A DNA stretch of 64,000 nucleotides from contig NZ_CP026681.1 in the NCBI RefSeq assembly GCF_002949735.1, positions 2,914,001 to 2,978,000 on the forward strand, read 5' to 3'. The notes beneath the pieces were generated by a model. The model was not told the DNA's origin. It saw only the letters and a list, made by a program, of their open reading frames with translations, and did not search any database. Source of the stretch: Nostoc sp. 'Peltigera membranacea cyanobiont' N6 (GTDB lineage: Bacteria; Cyanobacteriota; Cyanobacteriia; Cyanobacteriales; Nostocaceae). Each line of letters begins with the position of its first letter. Within the stretch, counting starts at the first letter, position 1. The position numbers and the translations under genes were made by a program. Below, piece by piece: positions 43,158 to 52,863 of this stretch.

Positions 43158-43775
43158 ATGACAACTGATTCTCAGTTTTACGACCGTTCTCCTTTGCAAC
43201 TTCCTCAAGATTTGTCAGATGGGATGGCCAAGCATACCAATGAATCAACGGGTCTTATGGATATAGTGAAGCGCGATCGCTTCGAGTTATTGAGTGCTTA
43301 CCTCGATGGTGAAGTCACAGCCTCTGAACGCAGGCAAGTAGAAGAATGGCTGGCAAATGATGCCTCAGTTCAATGCTTGTATGCCCGACTGTTAAAGCTG
43401 CGCCAAGGCTTGCGGACTCTCCCAGTCCCCACAGCCCCAGAGTCAACAGAAGCAACAGTTCAGCAAGTATTGACACGCTTGCGCCGCCGCTCCCGGTTCA
43501 ACTGGTTAGCGGGAAGCGCAGCCGTTGCTGCTTGTGTAATCGGTGCAGTATCTAGCTTAGGATCTGGTGGTTCGAGTCTGCCGCAACTGGCGCAACGACC
43601 AGAAAAAGAACCGATCCAAACGTCCTCAGCAGCGTCTATAATTCCACCCTCCCCTCTGATGGTGGGACTAAATAACCCGGTAATTGAAATTCCGAAAGCA
43701 GCTGTAGCTTCTCCAGAAAATCCAATTTATCCGGTACAGCCACAACGGCACGACTCCAAACAGGACATAAACTAA
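43158..43775 (+). CDS. Anti-sigma factor, partner of the ECF sigma
   Basis: A 205-residue protein. The N-terminal cytoplasmic domain (DRFELLSAYLDGEVTASERR, QVEEWLANDASVQCLYARLL) is an anti-sigma domain of the RsiW/RseA type, although the zinc-binding HxxxCxxC is not seen. One membrane segment follows (LAGSAAVAACVIGAVSSLGS, about residues 118-137), then a Pro-rich periplasmic tail. It should hold SigG inactive until a periplasmic signal triggers release. It lies 156 bases after the sigma gene and is probably co-transcribed. Confidence 0.8.
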   Translation: MTTDSQFYDRSPLQLPQDLSDGMAKHTNESTGLMDIVKRDRFELLSAYLDGEVTASERRQVEEWLANDASVQCLYARLLKLRQGLRTLPVPTAPESTEATVQQVLTRLRRRSRFNWLAGSAAVAACVIGAVSSLGSGGSSLPQLAQRPEKEPIQTSSAASIIPPSPLMVGLNNPVIEIPKAAVASPENPIYPVQPQRHDSKQDIN

Positions 43776-43791
43776 TCGCAGAGTTAATAAG

Positions 43792-44247
43792 TCACAGTTC
43801 ATAACTGGACTTTGCGGTTAAACCACAGCCACTCCACCAGCCGTCAGGTTGGAGGAAGCCCCCGAATTGGTCAATTTGCTCTAGAGTCATTAAATAAACC
43901 CAAGCCCAACCCAGAGAGAGCGACTGTAGCTCATAAACCTCGATAATTTGTCGGTTATAGAGGTTTTCTGGCGCTTGTCTAGTGGGCTGGTAATTTTCTA
44001 GCACATCTAGCTGATTTAAAATTATTGGGTTAGAAAAAGAAATTAAGTATCCATAAACTTTGCTATCCCCTAGGGTCATTGCTGGGTAGCCCATTGGCAG
44101 AGCAAACAATTTACCTTCTACAAAAGCTTTCTTGACATCAACTACTTTGTCACCACAGTATTTTTTATAGTTAGCTTCACCTGGTTTGAGTGTGCCGTAG
44201 ACAAAAACTCGCACCAAATCAGAAAATTTTATATTTGATTCAACCAT
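43792..44247 (-). CDS. Gamma-glutamylcyclotransferase-like protein
   Basis: A 151-residue AIG2/GGCT-fold protein. RVFVYGTLKPGEANYKKYC carries the YGTLKPG substrate-binding loop, and LDVLENYQ-like DVLENYQPTRQ the typical acidic segment with the catalytic Glu region (residues about 75-85). These enzymes cyclise gamma-glutamyl amines or peptides to 5-oxoproline. The substrate is unknown. It is convergent with the anti-sigma gene and divergent from leuS. Confidence 0.82.
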   Translation of the reverse strand: MVESNIKFSDLVRVFVYGTLKPGEANYKKYCGDKVVDVKKAFVEGKLFALPMGYPAMTLGDSKVYGYLISFSNPIILNQLDVLENYQPTRQAPENLYNRQIIEVYELQSLSLGWAWVYLMTLEQIDQFGGFLQPDGWWSGCGLTAKSSYEL

Positions 44248-44412
44248 TTAAACCTTCATCAAATGACTATTGCTATAACTGAAACACTAGCAGTTCAGGC
44301 ATAATCAGACTGATGCTCAATTATATAAATAAATCTATCTATGAGTAGTTGACCTACAATATAGGTTAACTTGCTTTTGTGTTCATAGATAGACCCAGTA
44401 GGAGAATTTTTG

Positions 44413-47031
44413 GTGGATTCCCGATATAACCCAGCAGCGATTGAGGAAAAATGGCAGAAAACATGGGTAGAACTTGGCTTAGATAAGACACCTTCAGCTA
44501 GCAACAAGCCAAAATTCTACGCTTTATCCATGTTCCCTTATCCATCGGGCAGCCTACACATGGGTCACGTCCGTAATTATACGATTAGCGACGTGATTGC
44601 CCGTCTCAAGCGAATGCAAGGGTATCGGGTAATACACCCAATGGGTTGGGATGCCTTTGGCTTGCCAGCAGAAAACGCCGCCATTGACCGTGGTGTACCG
44701 CCAGCAAAGTGGACTTATCAGAATATTGCCCAGATGCGGCAGCAATTGCAGCGTCTTGGTTTATCCATTGATTGGGAATGTGAACTTGCTACCTGTTCGC
44801 CAGATTATTACAAGTGGACGCAATGGATTTTCTTGCAGTTTTTGCAAGCAGGGTTAGCTTACCAAAAAGAAGCAGCCGTAAACTGGGACCCTATTGACCA
44901 AACTGTATTGGCAAATGAGCAAGTTGATAACGAAGGGCGTTCTTGGCGCAGTGGTGCAATAGTTGAGCGCAAATTGTTGCGGCAGTGGTTTTTTAAGATT
45001 ACCGACTACGCCGAAGAATTGCTCAATGACTTGGAGAAGTTGACAGGTTGGCCGGAACGAGTCAAATTGATGCAGGCAAACTGGATTGGTAAATCCACAG
45101 GCGCTTATTTAGAATTTCCCATTATTGGGATAGATGAAAAAATCGCCGTGTATACTACGCGCCCAGATACCGTTTATGGTGTCAGCTACTTAGTATTAGC
45201 ACCAGAACATCCCTTAACAAAACGTGTCACTACAAAAGAACAACAAGCGGTGGTAGAAGTCTTTATTAAAGAGGTTTCCAATCAAAGTGAGTTGGAACGT
45301 ACTTCTGAAGACAAACCTAAGCGGGGTATCCCCACAGGTGGTAAGGCAATTAACCCATTTACAGGGGAAGAAGTGCCGATTTGGATTGCTGACTATGTAC
45401 TGTATGAGTATGGTACTGGAGCCGTGATGGGTGTACCAGCCCACGATGTCCGCGATTTTAAGTTTGCCAAAAATTACAATTTACCAGTTGATTTTGTTAT
45501 TGCTTCCCCAGATGATGTCGCAGGTTTCGACTTAACTCCAGCATCAGAAATTGATGAATCACAACTCATCCAAGTTGACTATAAACAGGCATACACTGAA
45601 CCAGGAATTTTAATTAATTCTGGGGCTTTTACTGGTATGGCTTCCGCAGATGCTAAACAAGCGATAATTGAACACGCCGAAAAACAAGGTTTTGGTAAAG
45701 TGCGGGTGCAATATCGCTTGCGGGATTGGTTAATTTCCCGGCAGCGTTATTGGGGCGCACCAATACCTGTAATTCACTGTCCCAACTGTGGAATAGTGCC
45801 AGTACCTGACAAAGATTTGCCAGTCCAGTTGCCAGAAGAGGTGGAATTTACTGGACGCGGCGGTTCACCTTTAACTCAATTAGAAAGCTGGGTAAATGTG
45901 CCTTGTCCAACTTGCGGCACTCCGGCGAAGCGTGAAACTGATACGATGGACACTTTTATTGATTCCTCGTGGTATTTCTTGCGCTTCCCTGATGCTAAGA
46001 ATGAACAACAGGTTTTCGATTCCAGTAAAGTTAATGACTGGATGCCAGTCAATCAGTATGTAGGTGGTATTGAACACGCGATTTTACATTTGTTGTATTC
46101 GCGGTTCGTTACTAAGGTTTTGCGCGACAGAGGGTTACTGAACTTTGATGAACCCTTCCAACGCCTGTTAACTCAAGGGATGGTACAAGGTTTAACTTAC
46201 CTAAACCCCAATAAGGGCGGTAAAGATAAATGGATTCCTTCTAATCTAGTTAATTCTGCTGACCCCCGCGACCCTCAGACAGGCGAAGCTTTGCAACGTC
46301 TCTACGCCACGATGTCTAAATCAAAGGGCAACGGTGTCGCGCCAGAAGATGTAATTGCCAAATATGGTGTAGACACAGCGCGAATGTTCATCTTATTCAA
46401 AGCGCCGCCAGAAAAAGACCTGGAATGGGATGAAGCCGATGTGCAAGGACAGTTCCGCTTTTTAAATCGGGTTTGGCCTTTGGTGACAGATTATGTTGCG
46501 GCTGGGGTATCTCGTAAGAAAGCTCAACTATCTGATTTAACTAAGGCAGAAAAGGAATTGCGGCGGGCGATTCACACCGCGATTCAAGCGGTGACAGAAG
46601 ACCTGGAAGACGAATATCAATTCAACACAGCTATTTCCGAATTGATGAAGTTGAGTAATGCCTTAACTGATGCTGACGGTAAAAATTCACCAATTTATGC
46701 AGAAGGTATTCGGACTTTGGTAATGTTACTTGCACCCTTTGCACCACACATTGCTGATGAATTGTGGCATTTGTTGGGTGAAAGTGATTCAGTTCACACT
46801 CAAACTTGGCCATCGTTTGACCCTGTGGCTTTGGTAGCTGATGAAATAACTTTAGTGATTCAAGTTATGGGCAAAACTCGCGGTGCGATTCAAGTACCAG
46901 CACAAGCAGATAAAGCAGCGTTGGAGAAATACGCCCGTGAATCAGAAATTGCCCAGCGTTACATCGAAGGCAAAGAGATTAAAAAGGTAATTGTTGTGCC
47001 TGGAAAGTTGGTAAATTTTGTAGTCAGCTAA
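44413..47031 (+). CDS. leuS: Leucyl-tRNA synthetase
   Basis: An 872-residue class I aminoacyl-tRNA synthetase that charges tRNA-Leu. The HIGH motif appears as LHMGH (in FPYPSGSLHMGHVRNY), the KMSKS motif as TMSKSKGNG, and a CP1 editing domain (TTRPDTVYGVSY, GIPTGGKAINPFTGEEVPIW) lies between. The zinc-binding cysteines CPNC and CPTC are present. The anticodon-binding and C-terminal domains are complete. GTG 44413 has an AGGAG site 8 bases upstream; the TTG at 44410 is an alternative. A strong terminator follows. Confidence 0.97.
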   Translation: MDSRYNPAAIEEKWQKTWVELGLDKTPSASNKPKFYALSMFPYPSGSLHMGHVRNYTISDVIARLKRMQGYRVIHPMGWDAFGLPAENAAIDRGVPPAKWTYQNIAQMRQQLQRLGLSIDWECELATCSPDYYKWTQWIFLQFLQAGLAYQKEAAVNWDPIDQTVLANEQVDNEGRSWRSGAIVERKLLRQWFFKITDYAEELLNDLEKLTGWPERVKLMQANWIGKSTGAYLEFPIIGIDEKIAVYTTRPDTVYGVSYLVLAPEHPLTKRVTTKEQQAVVEVFIKEVSNQSELERTSEDKPKRGIPTGGKAINPFTGEEVPIWIADYVLYEYGTGAVMGVPAHDVRDFKFAKNYNLPVDFVIASPDDVAGFDLTPASEIDESQLIQVDYKQAYTEPGILINSGAFTGMASADAKQAIIEHAEKQGFGKVRVQYRLRDWLISRQRYWGAPIPVIHCPNCGIVPVPDKDLPVQLPEEVEFTGRGGSPLTQLESWVNVPCPTCGTPAKRETDTMDTFIDSSWYFLRFPDAKNEQQVFDSSKVNDWMPVNQYVGGIEHAILHLLYSRFVTKVLRDRGLLNFDEPFQRLLTQGMVQGLTYLNPNKGGKDKWIPSNLVNSADPRDPQTGEALQRLYATMSKSKGNGVAPEDVIAKYGVDTARMFILFKAPPEKDLEWDEADVQGQFRFLNRVWPLVTDYVAAGVSRKKAQLSDLTKAEKELRRAIHTAIQAVTEDLEDEYQFNTAISELMKLSNALTDADGKNSPIYAEGIRTLVMLLAPFAPHIADELWHLLGESDSVHTQTWPSFDPVALVADEITLVIQVMGKTRGAIQVPAQADKAALEKYARESEIAQRYIEGKEIKKVIVVPGKLVNFVVS

Positions 47032-47035
47032 GATC

Positions 47036-47086
47036 ATCGGATGTGAAAAAGAGGCTATTATCGCTTACCTATTTTTCACATCCGAT
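47036..47086 (+). terminator. Terminator of leuS
   Basis: Perfect 15-bp arms ATCGGATGTGAAAAA (47036-47050) and TTTTTCACATCCGAT (47072-47086), starting 5 bases after the leuS stop and ending in a TTTTATC tract. The A/T parts of the arms would make it work for both strands. Confidence 0.8.
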
Positions 47087-47131
47087 TTTATCAAAAAAGA
47101 ATATTGATGATTGCAACACATCATTGGTTAA

Positions 47132-47151
47132 AGACGCGATGAATCGCGTCT
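47132..47151. repeat. Small palindromic repeat
   Basis: AGACGCGAT-GA-ATCGCGTCT, a perfect 9-bp hairpin of a type seen often in Nostoc intergenic DNA. It lies between leuS and the GH31 gene. Confidence 0.5.
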
Positions 47152-47195
47152 CTACAAATGGTCTGTTTGTCGGATTCTTTTTTCAAATTGGTATG

Positions 47196-47232
47196 ACTTA
47201 AATAATTCTTATTCAATAAGAATTATTTAAGT
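47196..47232. repeat. 37-nt perfect palindrome with one-base centre
   Basis: Arms of 18 bases, ACTTAAATAATTCTTATT and its exact inverse, flank a single C at 47214. It is AT-rich and stands in the 280-bp gap between the leuS terminator and the convergent GH31 gene. It may be a terminator for the minus-strand gene, a protein-binding site or a cruciform. Confidence 0.6.
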
Positions 47233-47313
47233 ATTTTGACTCATTGACAATAGTGATTTTATGTGATTTTCATTCTCGATTACGCAGGTGCGATCGCTTG
47301 AAAAAAGTGCTGC

Positions 47314-49656
47314 CTAAGTAGAAAATTCCAAGCGATGGGCAGTACCATCATCAAGAAAACTCTGTTCACCAACGCCGACTAGTTCCACAATGGTTTCACG
47401 GGTTACAGGTGAAAACTCGCCTTGTTTGGCTGCAATCTCAACAATGGTTGTTTGCTGCTCAGAATAAACGCGGTAAGTTCTGGTGCAAAAGGCTCCTGTT
47501 TGGTACTCAAAAGTATGACCATCATCTTCATAAAGAGTAAACTCACCAACGCCTTTCCAGACTCGCAGCCGCATTTGGTTTATGGGATGTTCATCGACAT
47601 ATTGCATTACTGGTGCGATCGCAATAATCGAGCCAGCACGAACATATAACGGCATTTTCTCCAATGGTGCATAAGCAAGAATGTGAGTTGGCCCTGTAAA
47701 TTCCTCCCCACTCCACCAATCAAACCAACAACCTTCCGGCAAATAGACGGCACGATGTTCAACACCGGGACGGTAAATTGGTGCTGCTAGTAAGGAGGGG
47801 CCAAGCATTACTTGATCGGCGAGAGAAAAGGTCTTTGGATCGTTGGGGAAATGATAGAGAAGTGGGCGAAGAATTGGTGCGCCAGTGGTTGCAGCCAACC
47901 AAAAAAGAGTGTAAATGTAAGGTAGTAATTGATAACGGAGTTCAATATACTCGCGGCAGATTTTTTCAATGCGATCGCCAAATACCCAAGGCTCATGCTG
48001 TGCAGTAGTTAATGCTGAATGTCCACGCATCAAGGGGTAAAGCATTCCTAGTTGCATCCAACGCGCAAATAGTTCAGCCGTAGCATTCCCGGCAAACCCC
48101 CCAATATCACTTCCGACAAAGGCAACACCCGATAAACCCAGGTTACACAGCATTGGTATGGACATTTCTAAGTGTTCCCACAGAGATTGATTGTCTCCTG
48201 TCCATATAGCTGACCAGCGTTGAATGCCGGCATATCCAGAACGTGTCAATACAAAAGAGCGTTCAGTCGGACGAGATATTTTAGCTCCTTGATAAGATGC
48301 CTGTGCCATCATTAGCCCATAAAGATTGTGGGTTTCCTTGTGGGTGGTTATCTCGTCAGTTGGACCCTGCGGTGCATCAAGAGGAAAGGAAATTTTGTTA
48401 CCAGGATCGCCGAATGGCCGGTCATCAAGGGCGGGTTCATTCATATCGTTCCAGATGCCAGCAACACCAATATCAGTTAGACTGCTTTGCCAATTTCCCC
48501 ACCAATCTCTAACTTCAGTCCGTAGGTAATCAGGAAAAACAGCTTTGTCTGGCCAAACATAGCCGTGAAATAACTGACCATTAGTTTTTCTGATAAAATA
48601 GTTGTTTTTTAATCCTTCGTCAAAGACTTTGTAATCTGCTTCTGGCTCGTATTTGACTCCCGGATCGACAATCGTCACTACTTTAAATCCATCTTGTTTC
48701 AGATTTTGGATTAATTTTTGAGGGTCAGCAAATCGCTTGGGACTCCAGGTAAAAACCCTATAGCTATTCATATAGTCAATATCTAAATGAATAACATCAC
48801 AGGGAATGCGACGCTGACGAAATTCATCAGCTAGTTTGCGTACTATATCTTGTGACTCGTAACTCCAGCGACATTGGTGATAACCTAATGACCATCGAGG
48901 TGGCAAAGGCATCCGCCCGGTTAGCTGGGTGTAAGTCTGGATAATTTTTGCAGGTTCCGGCCCATAAATAATGTAGTAATCTAGTTCATTCCCCTCAGTC
49001 TCCATTTGCCAGACTCCAGGCTGTTGTGCGCCCAGATCAAATCGGCTCCAATAAGTAGTATTAAAAAAAAGCCCGTACCCCAACCCAGGACGCAAGGCGA
49101 TGAAAAAAGGAATCGCCTGATACATACTGTCTGTCATGATGCCGTAATCGATCGCATCTGATGCCCAGTTGGTTTTGACTTTCGATCGCTGATCTAGTAA
49201 ACCAGTAGGTTCGCCAAAACCATAGAAATGTTCGTCAGATTCAATCTGTTTCCAGCCAGCAACAGCACCAGTCCGCCACCCCATGCCTAAGTCTGCATCG
49301 CGAGCAAAGGGCTGTCCTGCTGAGTCAAAGAACTGGATACGACAAGGATTGCGGGACACGACAATACACAATTGCTCAGTTTCAATTTCTATAGTCTCTG
49401 CTTTTTCTCGCAGTTCAAAGGGCACAGCAGGCCATTCTTGATCCGCTTGTGTTACCGCCCACGATCGCCTGGAGAGAAATTCACCACTTGGGGTCATCCG
49501 TACCCGAATTAAGTTTGCTGCTAGCACACTAACTGTTAGACAGGGGCCACCGCACTGCAAGAGGATATGGCGCTCATTCTGTTGTATTGCTTGTACTGCC
49601 CCAAGAATTGACCAAGGCGCTTCGGTTGTGTGCAGTTGTCCAAAGTATTGTGGCAT
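47314..49656 (-). CDS. GH31 alpha-glucosidase
   Basis: About 780 residues from ATG 49656 (MPQYFGQLHT); an in-frame TTG 33 bases further up is less likely. A retaining glycoside hydrolase of family 31, cleaving alpha-linked glucose from oligosaccharides. The catalytic nucleophile is D404 in GIWNDMNEPA; the acid/base region is SAIWTGDNQSLWEHL. MSLGYHQCRWSYES-like sequence (WSLGYHQCRWSYES) and IHLDIDYMNSYRVFTW mark the barrel. A C-terminal beta domain completes the family length. No signal peptide, so probably cytoplasmic. Confidence 0.92.
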   Translation of the reverse strand: MPQYFGQLHTTEAPWSILGAVQAIQQNERHILLQCGGPCLTVSVLAANLIRVRMTPSGEFLSRRSWAVTQADQEWPAVPFELREKAETIEIETEQLCIVVSRNPCRIQFFDSAGQPFARDADLGMGWRTGAVAGWKQIESDEHFYGFGEPTGLLDQRSKVKTNWASDAIDYGIMTDSMYQAIPFFIALRPGLGYGLFFNTTYWSRFDLGAQQPGVWQMETEGNELDYYIIYGPEPAKIIQTYTQLTGRMPLPPRWSLGYHQCRWSYESQDIVRKLADEFRQRRIPCDVIHLDIDYMNSYRVFTWSPKRFADPQKLIQNLKQDGFKVVTIVDPGVKYEPEADYKVFDEGLKNNYFIRKTNGQLFHGYVWPDKAVFPDYLRTEVRDWWGNWQSSLTDIGVAGIWNDMNEPALDDRPFGDPGNKISFPLDAPQGPTDEITTHKETHNLYGLMMAQASYQGAKISRPTERSFVLTRSGYAGIQRWSAIWTGDNQSLWEHLEMSIPMLCNLGLSGVAFVGSDIGGFAGNATAELFARWMQLGMLYPLMRGHSALTTAQHEPWVFGDRIEKICREYIELRYQLLPYIYTLFWLAATTGAPILRPLLYHFPNDPKTFSLADQVMLGPSLLAAPIYRPGVEHRAVYLPEGCWFDWWSGEEFTGPTHILAYAPLEKMPLYVRAGSIIAIAPVMQYVDEHPINQMRLRVWKGVGEFTLYEDDGHTFEYQTGAFCTRTYRVYSEQQTTIVEIAAKQGEFSPVTRETIVELVGVGEQSFLDDGTAHRLEFST

Positions 49657-49778
49657 AATCCCTGATTCAAAGATAACGACTTTCCCCAATTGAGATTCAC
49701 ATAAATTACTACCAAAAAGCGTGTATCTTTAGGCATAGCATATATCTAACTTTACTTTGGATGGGATATTTCCTTAAC

Positions 49779-50417
49779 TTAGGGACTTCCTGTGGTCATT
49801 AATAGCAATTGTTCGTAATCTTTTGGTGTATCAATATCGATACTCCCTAAAGGAAACGGAATAGAAAACACTTCATCCAGGTTATTATTAATAACTTTTT
49901 TTGCTCCTGAAGTCTCTTTCAAAGTAGCAAGCTCTGAAAAAAATCTCTGACTAAATAGAGCGGGTACACCTAATGTCTCCCCATATTCGCAAGCAATGAT
50001 TGGTTTTTTACTCGAATAATATACATCAACAAGTCGATCGATAAGTTGAGGAGAAATAAATAGCTGGTCGCAAAGTGTAATAACTACTGCCTCTATTTTT
50101 TGTGGAAGATTATTTAACAATTCAATACCGCTTTTGATGGAAGCACTCATTCCACAAGCCCAATCCAGGTTTTTAACTACTTTAATGGGAAGTTGCTTAA
50201 TTTGGGGACAAATCTGTTCTGCATTTGCTCCAAGTACTACTACCACAGGTTGACAAACTGAAGCGATCGCAATTTCTGTGATGTGATGTACAAAACTCCG
50301 TCCCTGATAAAGCAAGAGTTGTTTTGGTGTGCCCATACGGGTAGATGCACCCGCCGCCAGAATAATAATAGCGATACTTGATGTTTCAGTTTCTTTTTGC
50401 TCAGTGGTCGATACCAT
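49779..50417 (-). CDS. MocA-like molybdenum cofactor nucleotidyltransferase
   Basis: A 212-residue nucleotidyltransferase of the MobA/MocA fold. The signature LAAGASTRMGTPKQLL (residues about 20-35) binds the nucleotide; VVITLCDQLFISPQLI and PALFSQRFFSEL are typical of MocA, which makes molybdopterin cytosine dinucleotide for xanthine-oxidase-family enzymes. It follows the xdhC-like gene by 9 bases, in the same operon. It would supply the cofactor form needed by the three-subunit enzyme at 53569-57372. Confidence 0.85.
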   Translation of the reverse strand: MVSTTEQKETETSSIAIIILAAGASTRMGTPKQLLLYQGRSFVHHITEIAIASVCQPVVVVLGANAEQICPQIKQLPIKVVKNLDWACGMSASIKSGIELLNNLPQKIEAVVITLCDQLFISPQLIDRLVDVYYSSKKPIIACEYGETLGVPALFSQRFFSELATLKETSGAKKVINNNLDEVFSIPFPLGSIDIDTPKDYEQLLLMTTGSP

Positions 50418-50426
50418 AGATAAATA

Positions 50427-51584
50427 CTATGTCGCTAATAAGAGATTTAAGTTACTTTGATAATTTTGATGAATTGGTTGATTCCGATTCTTTAAAAAAT
50501 TACTCTTGCGGTTTGTTAGCACTGCTTGAATTTCTGCAATGATAGCGATCGCTATTTCTTCGGGTGTATCTGCGCCGATATCAATACCAATAGGACTATA
50601 CAATCTATTTAATTGTTCGCTAGTAGTAACTATTTTTTCTGTCGATAAATCTTGAAGCAATCTTTCTGTGCGATGCTTTGGCCCTAAAATGCCAATGTAG
50701 CGTGCAGGAGATGGTAGTATTATCTTTAAAATTTCTAGATCGTCAAGATAATTATGAGTCATTACTACAGCCACTGTGCGATCGGTTATCAAAACTTGTT
50801 TATGTAGAATATCTCGATTGCTAAGAATCACATTACAAGGCGGAGAGAATCGCACTTTAGTTGCCTCATTAGCTCGACAATCGACGACAGTAACTTCCCA
50901 ACCTAATGCTTGAGCAAACTGGGCTACGGGTACAGCGTCATAACCTGCACCAAATATTACTAATGGTGTAGGCGGTTGGATGACTTCGATGAAAACTTCT
51001 GCACTGCCTAAAGGTAATTGATAGTTTTTTACACTTGACTTTTGATTTGCAAGGGCTGCTTGAGTATCTGCACTCAGAGATTTAATTAAATTTGGATCTT
51101 TAATATCAGTGAGAATTTTACCATTTGGATACAGCAATAAGCGCGACCCAAGTTTCATATCTACCCCGCCTTCAAAAGCAAAGACTGTAGCAATAATACC
51201 CAAATGTTTTTGATGAAAACACTCTTGCGTAAAAACGATCGCATTGAGTCTACTTTCTGTCTCCAGCCGTTCGATAAGAACTTGCACTATCCCATTACAC
51301 CCCAGACCAAAGCCCCAAAGAATATCTTCAGAGGCAGTGCTATCGTAAGTAACAACAATTGGTTTACCGTCCGACATTCGTTGTTTTGTATACTCAAATA
51401 CGTCGTTCTCCAAGCAACCAGCGCTGATTGTGCCAATAATCAGACCTGTATCTGTCATCAACATTTTGGCACCCGGTCGGCGATAAGTTGAACCTTGAGT
51501 TTTAACTACAGTGGCAAGAAAAGTCATTTCACCACTTTTTTGACTGGACTCAAAGCCTTCTAAGATTGCTTGTAATTCGTTCAT
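50427..51584 (-). CDS. XdhC/CoxI family Mo-enzyme maturation factor
   Basis: A 385-residue protein with an N-terminal XdhC/CoxI domain (GSTYRRPGAKMLMTDTGLII, GTISAGCLENDVFEY) and a C-terminal XdhC Rossmann domain (PLVIFGAGYDAVPVAQFAQ, YIGILGPKHRTERLLQDLS, IGIDIGADTPEEIAIAI). Such proteins bind the molybdenum cofactor, promote its sulfuration and deliver it to the large subunit of xanthine-oxidase-family enzymes (PaoD in the E. coli system). It is followed by the MocA-like gene. The likely client is the PaoABC-like enzyme 2 kb upstream. Confidence 0.88.
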   Translation of the reverse strand: MNELQAILEGFESSQKSGEMTFLATVVKTQGSTYRRPGAKMLMTDTGLIIGTISAGCLENDVFEYTKQRMSDGKPIVVTYDSTASEDILWGFGLGCNGIVQVLIERLETESRLNAIVFTQECFHQKHLGIIATVFAFEGGVDMKLGSRLLLYPNGKILTDIKDPNLIKSLSADTQAALANQKSSVKNYQLPLGSAEVFIEVIQPPTPLVIFGAGYDAVPVAQFAQALGWEVTVVDCRANEATKVRFSPPCNVILSNRDILHKQVLITDRTVAVVMTHNYLDDLEILKIILPSPARYIGILGPKHRTERLLQDLSTEKIVTTSEQLNRLYSPIGIDIGADTPEEIAIAIIAEIQAVLTNRKSNFLKNRNQPIHQNYQSNLNLLLAT

Positions 51585-51692
51585 TAGACATTCTGGTTCC
51601 TGAATGATGAAATTTGGGACTTACGGAGTGCTGGTTGGAGTTGCACCTTCATACTGTTTGCATAAACAAACGCTTAAATATAGTATTAATAT

Positions 51693-52763
51693 TTACCCAA
51701 GATAAGCTGGATTCGTTGCTGTACTATCATTTTGGTTTGTGGTCTTATATCGTTCATATTGCCCTTTAGCTGCTGCCTCACGGGTACGCGCTAACAATGC
51801 TGTAACTCGTGCCTGATCCATTGGCTTAAACGTGCGAACTGCCTCAAATGCCTGGTCTAAAATTTCCATGCTATCGATGCCCGTAATTACAACTGACGTT
51901 GGCAAATTCATTGCATAATGTAGGCACTCAATCGCACTGACAGTATTGCTTCTAAGAATGTAAGACTCACCGATTGATTTCATTCCCAGCACGCCAATAT
52001 TATTTTTGACTAACACAGGTAAAACCTGCTGTTCAAAACTTCTAAAATGGGCATCCATTACATTTAAAGGCATCTGTACAGTGTCAAAGCGAAAACCATT
52101 TTGTGTGGCAGTTTCTAACATCTGAAGATGAATCAGGGGATTTTTGTGTCCTGTGAAGCCGATATAACGAATTTTGCCCGCCTTCTGCGCCTCAACAACT
52201 GCTTCCATTGAGCCGCCAGGAGCAAAGACGCGATCGGGGTCTTCAAAGCGCAGTATTTCATGATGCTGCATTAAATCAATGCGATCGACTTGCAAATCTT
52301 TGAGCGATTCATCAATCTGCATTTTGGCAGCGCTTTTACTGCGACCATCAATTTTTGTCATTAAGAAAACTTTGTCGCGATAACCATTTTTCAGAGCATT
52401 TCCCATCCACCGATGGCTACGTCCGTTGTGATAATCCCAAGAGTTATCCATAAAGTTGATGCCGCGATCGATGGCGCTGCGGATCAGCTTGATACTTTCT
52501 TGCTCTTCTTTAATACTTCCAATGTGATACCCACCCAAACCAATTACAGATACTTGTTCTCCGGTGCGTCCAAGGTTGCGATACAACATTTCGCCGCGTC
52601 GAGTTGGAGTGGCTGAATTTTCAGTTAACAGTTGAGTCTTTTCATCAATTGGTTCTGTTTGGGCAAGAAGCGGCTGCAAAAATCCTTCCGAAACTGCAAG
52701 TCCTGCTGCTACTAATCCCGAAGCGGAAGCAGTTTTTAATAAGCTGCGTCTACTGATTTCCAT
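51693..52763 (-). CDS. Tat-exported aldo/keto reductase
   Basis: A 356-residue aldo/keto reductase. A twin-arginine signal (SRRSLLKTASASGLVAAGLA) ending near LLAQT would export it folded. The barrel has the catalytic Tyr and Asp in MDNSWDYHNGRS, Lys in LMTKIDG and His in DLMQHHE; GGYHIGSI and IRYIGFTGHK are family stretches. NADPH would have to be bound before export. It sits between the maturation genes and the Mo enzyme, so it may act on the same class of carbonyl compounds. Confidence 0.85.
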   Translation of the reverse strand: MEISRRSLLKTASASGLVAAGLAVSEGFLQPLLAQTEPIDEKTQLLTENSATPTRRGEMLYRNLGRTGEQVSVIGLGGYHIGSIKEEQESIKLIRSAIDRGINFMDNSWDYHNGRSHRWMGNALKNGYRDKVFLMTKIDGRSKSAAKMQIDESLKDLQVDRIDLMQHHEILRFEDPDRVFAPGGSMEAVVEAQKAGKIRYIGFTGHKNPLIHLQMLETATQNGFRFDTVQMPLNVMDAHFRSFEQQVLPVLVKNNIGVLGMKSIGESYILRSNTVSAIECLHYAMNLPTSVVITGIDSMEILDQAFEAVRTFKPMDQARVTALLARTREAAAKGQYERYKTTNQNDSTATNPAYLG

Positions 52764-52863
52764 AATTGTCTCCTACAAGCAACAACAGGAATGAGCCGAA
52801 TAGTATCACGGCTATGTGGCACAGAGAATCTAACTAAGGTGTGTTTTGAAACTTACTCCATAA

